Shown here in pieces: positions 59,157 through 64,000 of a DNA stretch of 64,000 nt. The stretch is from positions 372,001-436,000 of the forward strand of contig JAJEKV010000250.1 in the NCBI GenBank assembly GCA_021234155.1. The letters are read 5' to 3'. Position numbers and translations under genes: made by a program. Source of the stretch: Isoetes taiwanensis. Lineage: Eukaryota; Streptophyta; Lycopodiopsida; Isoetales; Isoetaceae. Every line of letters begins with the position of its first letter. The stretch's first letter is position 1. Below the pieces are notes generated by a model, which had not been told where the DNA came from, ran no database searches, and worked only from the letters and a program-made list of their open reading frames with translations.

Positions 59157-59255
59157 CTTAGAATGTAGCGTAAAATTGTTGGATCGTGGGGTAAAATTGT
59201 TGGAATGTAGGGTAAAACATAGAATGTAGAGTAAATATTTAAGAATGTAAGGTAA
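59157..59255. repeat. Degenerate tandem repeat, gaatgtag(g/c)gtaaa units
   Basis: About five imperfect units of roughly 18-22 bp with gaatgta and gtaaaa cores. Confidence 0.7.
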
Positions 59256-60087
59256 AAACAAAAAATATAAATCTAGCCCAACATTCTTTAAAAGAATGTG
59301 TGCCACGTGGCAACACACCATGAGCATAGGGTAAAAAAAAAAGGCACCTTATATTTACGTATTTGAAGATACTTGTTACAAATGCATGCTTAATGCTTGC
59401 ACCACATGCATTACATGCATGCGCATCTATTGGCTTATGGGGTAAGTGGCTAAGGTTTGAGCTTGACTATGTGCCACTTTTTTAAGACACTTGTTTTGCA
59501 TACAAATGCATGCTTGTCCTTGTCCCACAGCACATGCATGCTAACGAACTAATTATATAAGCAAGCATTTGTCTATCTAATAGCAGTTGTTATAGACATA
59601 TTTATCAAACATTTTCTATCTTTTGTTCTTTATCTTCGCTTCGTAGTCCAGAACTAAGTAGTGGTTGTAGGTGTATTTATCAGATATATTAGTGATTGTT
59701 GCACATATTTACCAAATATTTTCTTGTTATCCTTTTAGTTTTGATCCCATAACTCGGTTGAGTTCCCATCAGATGGTTAAAAACTCCTATCTTATCTTTA
59801 TCTCTCATGAAAGGCTCAAAATGCTATTTATTTTATTTTGATGTTCAAAAATGCTATTTATTTTAGTTTGAGTATCTTCCATGCATATAGATAGATAGAT
59901 AGATATCATACTTTACATCTACAAGAAACTTATCCGCTGGCTGCCTATCGGAACGCTTTTCTTCCAACTTATCTATATCGTGTTAGAACATGCGAGGATT
60001 TGAAACCACTTTTTTTTTTTTTGCCACGTGTCCGGTGCTTTCGCATCGATAGAAGGATCTTACGACCATAACGACTATAGGATGCCC

Positions 60088-60296
60088 TTTTTTTTTGACA
60101 ATCATGTCATGCAACAATAGTCAGTGGGTTTTGAACCTGGACAGGGGAACACCCATATCCAATGGTCTAACCACCAGGCTATGATCACCATGGCATAGAT
60201 CATCCATGCCACCCAATAATGGTCAGTGGGATTTGAGCTTGGACAGGGGACACCCATATCCAACAGCCTAACCACTAGACAACAGCCGCGAACATT
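60088..60296 (-). mobile_element. Dimeric tRNA-like SINE
   Basis: Read on the minus strand, two tRNA-like modules follow each other. Module 1 has GTTGTCTAGTGG (60282-60271, A-box-like, as in Asp/Glu tRNAs) and aagctcaaatccc (60240-60228, B-box-like). Module 2 has TAGCCTGGTGG (60181-60171) and GGTTCAAAACCC (60137-60126). Between boxes both share ttggatatgggtgt and cccctgtcc. The second module ends in an A-run (60096-60088), as expected for a retroposed pol III transcript. Target duplications were not found. Confidence 0.6.
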
Positions 60297-60299
60297 TCT

Positions 60300-61360
60300 C
60301 TTCACTATCTCGCTTATTGGTTTGAAAATGTGTGCAAAGTTAGAACAATGTTGTGATTTACCTCCTAGATGTTTTCTCAAATTGCACTCTGATGTGATAT
60401 TATATGTACATGCACCCACATTTGGCATCCCATAATCGAATCATGAAGCTTATCACATTGTCCAAGCATCCAAAATGGTATTATGCCAAATGTTCCAAGC
60501 ATTGTAAAAAAACTAGTAGTAAGTTTGAAATATTTTGTAATGATAAGAACTATGAATTAGAAACTAGTGTGTAATATAATATGTAGAAGTGCAACAAATA
60601 ATGTTTTTTCACAATGCATATAAGAACAGTAAATTAGAAACTTTAGAACATAGGTGTTGCTTGGTCATACCCTATGCTTAAGCAAGGCGATGGAGTTGCA
60701 ATTGTGGAAGCAAGGCCATGAAGGTGCAACTATGAAAATGGACTACATTACATGCATCCAACCCCCGAGTGATCTAAAATTGCCAATGTCCAAATAAGAC
60801 AAAGTTTAATTGTTGGGTTGATGTGATCTTAGGTAAGATTTTGAAAATGTTAGTCTATATGTGTTGTTCACCTAAGCCCCATAGTTAAAAGTTGCATAAA
60901 AGTTGCACAGCAGACCTGGAGGTATGCCTTGTACCTTCATGAAGTTTAATCATCTTATTGTTGAGCTTTGGATGTTTAATTTTTATGTTTGTGGGTACCC
61001 TTGCTTCAGCAAGCAAAAACACAAAGGAAGAAAAGGAAGAGGCACAATGGCTCTTCCATAGAACTGAAGTTTAATTCATCTTCTCTTCATTTCATATTTT
61101 GGATCCCGTTATTGTTGGAAATGCCTCTCGGACGTTCCACTTTTGTAGATTGCATGGACACAAGCAACACACAAAAAATTTGTTCCAACAAGAGGACAAA
61201 TATTAGGCTCAGTTTTCTTTCTAAAATTACTCAACATGTTTTGATGCAGAAGGCAGTTTACCTTATCTGTGATGCCCAAAATACTTTCCTTTTGGCATAA
61301 GGAGATCAAATTTATGGCCACTTGTTACTTTGCACTCTCTTGACATTTTTCTGGAGTTCG
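60300..61360. other. No gene recognised
   Basis: AT-rich DNA with short frames only, between the SINE and the kinase fragment. Confidence 0.45.
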
Positions 61361-61364
61361 ATGT

Positions 61365-61660
61365 TCAACTGGTTGCAGTAGAGAAATTGTGTTCAAAATC
61401 CATAAAGGCCCCAAATGTCGCCGTGCACCCATTCCGGACCATTATGCGACCCTCATCCTTAAGAAATTCAAAGGTTCGATACTCCGGGCCGTATGGAACG
61501 GATCTTTTGACATATTTCCCATTCTTATCAAAGTGAACATCGATTGGTTCTTGCCTTGTTAAGAGCTCCAAGAGCACAACGTCGTAGGCATAAACATCGG
61601 CTTTAGTCGTCAGTCTGACCCCCCTTGACAAATACTGCGGAGCCATGTATCCAGGAGTAC
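61365..61660 (-). pseudogene. Receptor-like kinase exon or fragment (subdomains VIII-IX)
   Basis: A potential acceptor (attatag) precedes 61660. From there the minus strand reads GTPGYMAPQYL, the activation-segment end and APE-type motif, here APQ. Then LTTKADVYAYDVVLLELLTR, corresponding to the usual SDVYSFGVVLLELLTG of plant receptor kinases, and EPIDVHFDKNGKYVKRS. The frame stays open to 61365 but the rest is not recognisably kinase. Deviations from consensus (Gln for Glu in APE, AYD for SFG) and the absence of other exons nearby suggest a pseudogene fragment. Confidence 0.75.
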
Positions 61661-62425
61661 CTATAATCCTATTGCTTTGTTAGACCGCACCAATTTTCTA
61701 ATCTTTCAGATTTTTTGCTTAAATCAGATATTTCTCCACTATCCGTGTTTTGTGAGGCTTTGAAAATTCTGCGATACCATAGATGATTGATGATTGCGGA
61801 TCTCCACTAAAGGCGTGCAATTCCAAATCCAGTAATTTTTGCTCTCAAATCATTAGTTACCCGGATAGTTTTGCTCTTGATGTACATCTGCAGACTAGTG
61901 GCAATTCCAACAATGAGATGCATACAATGGCATTGAGAAACAAAATATCAATATGGAGAAGAAAGCACAGAATGACATTAAATTCAAGAACACAAAGTGT
62001 GTTGATGTAAACAAACGATGGTTTTGAGTATTGATTGCGTTGGTACTATGCTTATCAATCCACATTAAGTTGCTTAGCCAATGTATCAGATAGAAAACGC
62101 AGGGCAGAACAAAGGACACCAAGGATAGAAACACAAATACAGTGTTTGCCTAGGCTTAGCAAGCAGTTTCTTAAGGATGTACATACTGCACTGCAGATCA
62201 CGGTTCAATCGTGAACCCCTGTGCTTCCTTTTGATTATTTGCCTCTCATTTCTGCTCAAGGATTGCTATCAACAATTTTCAACCAATCATTCCCTTTGAT
62301 TGATTTCATCTGTGTAAGTAGTACCTGGTACATTTTCTTCTTTGAATTCCGCTGCCGGATTTGGAAATCAGAAATCCATTTCTCTGGGTTCTTCTTGCTT
62401 GATTTGGTTTGATCTAGAAGCCTTT

Positions 62426-62775
62426 TTATCGCCGAACTTGCACCCAATCATAACGTCCTGGTAGTGGCTCCTCATTTTTCAAATCAAAATTATACCTGTG
62501 GCATCATCATAAGAGAGTACTGCCATCAGCATCAAGTTTGAAGCACAGGTCTCCAGAAATTTGGTCACAGAATAAGAATCCATGAGGATCAAATCTAAAA
62601 ACAATTTTTTTAAGGAATGTTACATAAACACCCATAAACATTTGAGTTGTTACCTTTCAGAGAAACGTTTTCTCTGTTCTTCCTCGGCACTAAACAGAAA
62701 GTTTTCAATTTCATCAGCACTGGGAGCGCCTGAAATTCTGTGGCCAGAAGTGTGCTGCAGCGACTGCCTTTGGTT
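62426..62775 (-). CDS. Kip-related protein (CDK inhibitor, ICK/KRP), C-terminal two exons
   Basis: Penultimate exon, open from about 62775 to 62654, has GHRISGAPSADEIENF and AEEEQRKRFSE. It ends at a GT donor in phase 2. The last exon, 62495-62426, follows a CAG acceptor and adds RYNFDLKNEEPLPGRYDW then VQVRR and TAA. This is the conserved CDK/cyclin-binding C-terminus of plant KRP proteins, nuclear inhibitors of CDKA-cyclin D complexes. The splice junction is exact. Upstream in the same frame a TGA at 62776-62778 separates it from 90 more open codons (to 63048) that show no KRP motif. So either another exon joins at about 62760-62775 (acceptors caaaggcag and gctgcag are available) or the gene is broken. 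The N-terminal exon was not identified. Confidence 0.78.
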
Positions 62776-63238
62776 TCAAAACCAGGAAAGAGAGATTTTG
62801 TTTAGCTGCTGTAAGGGGCCTGTAAGGGGCTCGCAGGGGGTGTTTATCCCCTTCATCGATTTCACCCTCTCTTCATCATATTTTAATCCCTCAGACATCG
62901 ATTCTGTTCTGCTCTTGCCTATTTTTGTAGCGGGATGCGTAAATCCGGCATCTAAAATAGCCTTTTCTTCTGTATTTGTAGCCCGATGCATAGAGAGGAA
63001 GATGGTAACCTTGGAGGAGGCAGGGAAGGCAGTATTCTTCACTGCCAATCGAAAAATTCCGCCAGTTCAGGAATCCTAAGGGACGATGCATCCCAGAATC
63101 AAAAGCTGGCCGCCCAAATGCTTGCAGAGCAAGAAAGGGGAACCATGCCGGATTGCTTGCTCTGCAGGGCCGGGCGCCATAGCAGGGCTTGCTTGCAGCC
63201 GAAGAAAACGGCCCTCAAAATATTTCTTTTTTTTTCAA

Positions 63239-63293
63239 GGACACGTGTCGAATCCAGGTTTTTTAGGGACACGTGTCGAATCCAGGTTTTTTT
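63239..63293. promoter_or_regulatory. Tandem 28 bp repeat with two G-boxes (GACACGTGTC)
   Basis: Two copies of ggacacgtgtcgaatccagg, each followed by a T-run, place CACGTG at 63242-63247 and 63270-63275. GACACGTGTC includes the ABRE-type ACGTGTC. They lie about 460 nt upstream of the recognised KRP exons on the minus strand, so they could be in its promoter or first intron. Confidence 0.45.
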
Positions 63294-63369
63294 TTCATCA
63301 AAGAAAATAAGAGGGGAACATGCTTTATATATGGTATGATAGATAGTATAGATAGATAGCATGTTTTAC

Positions 63370-63545
63370 GTTCCTAGAGAGACTCGAACACAAGACCTTA
63401 CAACTGTTTAAGCATCATAGAATGATGAGACTACAAGACCTTATAATAGCTAAGCATTGTGTAGAGCATATGACAATCTCATACATGTTCCTATTGAGAC
63501 TCAAACACAAGACCTTGCAATGGCTAAGGCAAACGACTAGCTACC
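63370..63545 (-). mobile_element. tRNA-like (SINE-like) modules, two copies
   Basis: The minus strand has B-box-like GTGTTCGAGTCTC (63391-63379) and GTGTTTGAGTCTC (63507-63495), each preceded by caaggtctt or taaggtctt, about 116 bp apart. No clear A box or tail, so tentative. Confidence 0.35.
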
Positions 63546-64000
63546 AAACTAAAATAAGAAGATCACTCGTAATAGAAAATGTGTCTTTTAATGTAGCAGA
63601 AGTCTAGTACCTGCTCCTCTCTCCCCTAATTTTTTTCGAATGCCAGTGATAATAGAAGATGCATGAACGTTGCATCACAAAAATATGTTTTGAATTGTAT
63701 TTTAGATAGCATTCATGGTACGATAGGCTACATATTTGTAAGGGTAACAGTTGGGTTACAAATAAGATTGTGTAGGCCTACGTCTCTATGCCTAACAATC
63801 ATCGTGCCTTCTTGATTGCCAACGGCTTAAAAAAAACCATTATAATAATTATGTGCAGACAACCATTGTACCATATTCATGAAGCACAACGTCAAATAAT
63901 CATAATGCCTCGAAAAACTTTGAATTTTACAGCATATTTCGACATCCACCCCAACCTTGCAAATAATAAGATAGACCTACCAATATGGAGGGATAGTGAC

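Noticed and set aside
60102-60428. 108-codon minus-strand ORF with an internal repeat
   Set aside because: It reads through the two tRNA-like SINE modules, which explain the internal repeat.
62582-63079. 165-codon plus-strand ORF
   Set aside because: It lies opposite the minus-strand KRP exon and its upstream frame; the KRP motifs with an exact splice junction are the better explanation.

Overview
The window reads as nuclear DNA of a land plant, AT-rich and dominated by retrotransposons. The family evidence is plant-specific: split genes with GT/AG introns, a Kip-related CDK inhibitor, a plant-type pectinesterase, pentatricopeptide (PPR) fragments, a plastid dicarboxylate translocator fragment, an ABCB transporter fragment, plant copia and L1 elements. 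The many decayed elements and pseudogene pieces would suit a large genome such as that of a fern, but species cannot be read from the sequence. One N lies at 23085.

Layout. 1-5.5 kb: duplicated non-coding DNA, one possible coding exon. 5.5-9.0 kb: a possible MITE and two frame-broken, unidentified minus-strand coding remnants. 9.0-17.7 kb: a minus-strand pectinesterase pseudogene whose intron carries a 4.7 kb copia element (11243-15910) with LTRs that I read as identical. 17.7-20.0 kb: the best gene of the window, an intact 8-exon minus-strand CHID1-type GH18 gene (427 codons). 20-33 kb: a copia 3' remnant, two PPR pseudogene fragments, a dicarboxylate translocator pseudogene and several dispersed short repeats. 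33-44 kb: tandem duplications, then a LINE, a pogo-like DNA transposon and a second LINE on the plus strand, followed by a fold-back element. 44-50 kb: an ABCB transporter pseudogene and a minus-strand copia remnant. 50.3 kb: a SERP1/RAMP4-like small ER membrane protein ORF with a frameshift and an upstream TGACGTGG element. 51-54 kb: an L1-type LINE remnant (minus) and a LINE RT scrap (plus). 54-60 kb: mostly unassigned, with two unidentified ORF remnants. 60-64 kb: tRNA-like SINE modules, a receptor-kinase fragment and the C-terminal exons of a Kip-related CDK inhibitor.

Only the CHID1 gene looks fully intact. The KRP-like and SERP1-like loci are the next best candidates for function, each with one defect to explain. 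I see no operon-like or pathway linkage among the genes, no rRNA, no intact tRNA and no CRISPR array.
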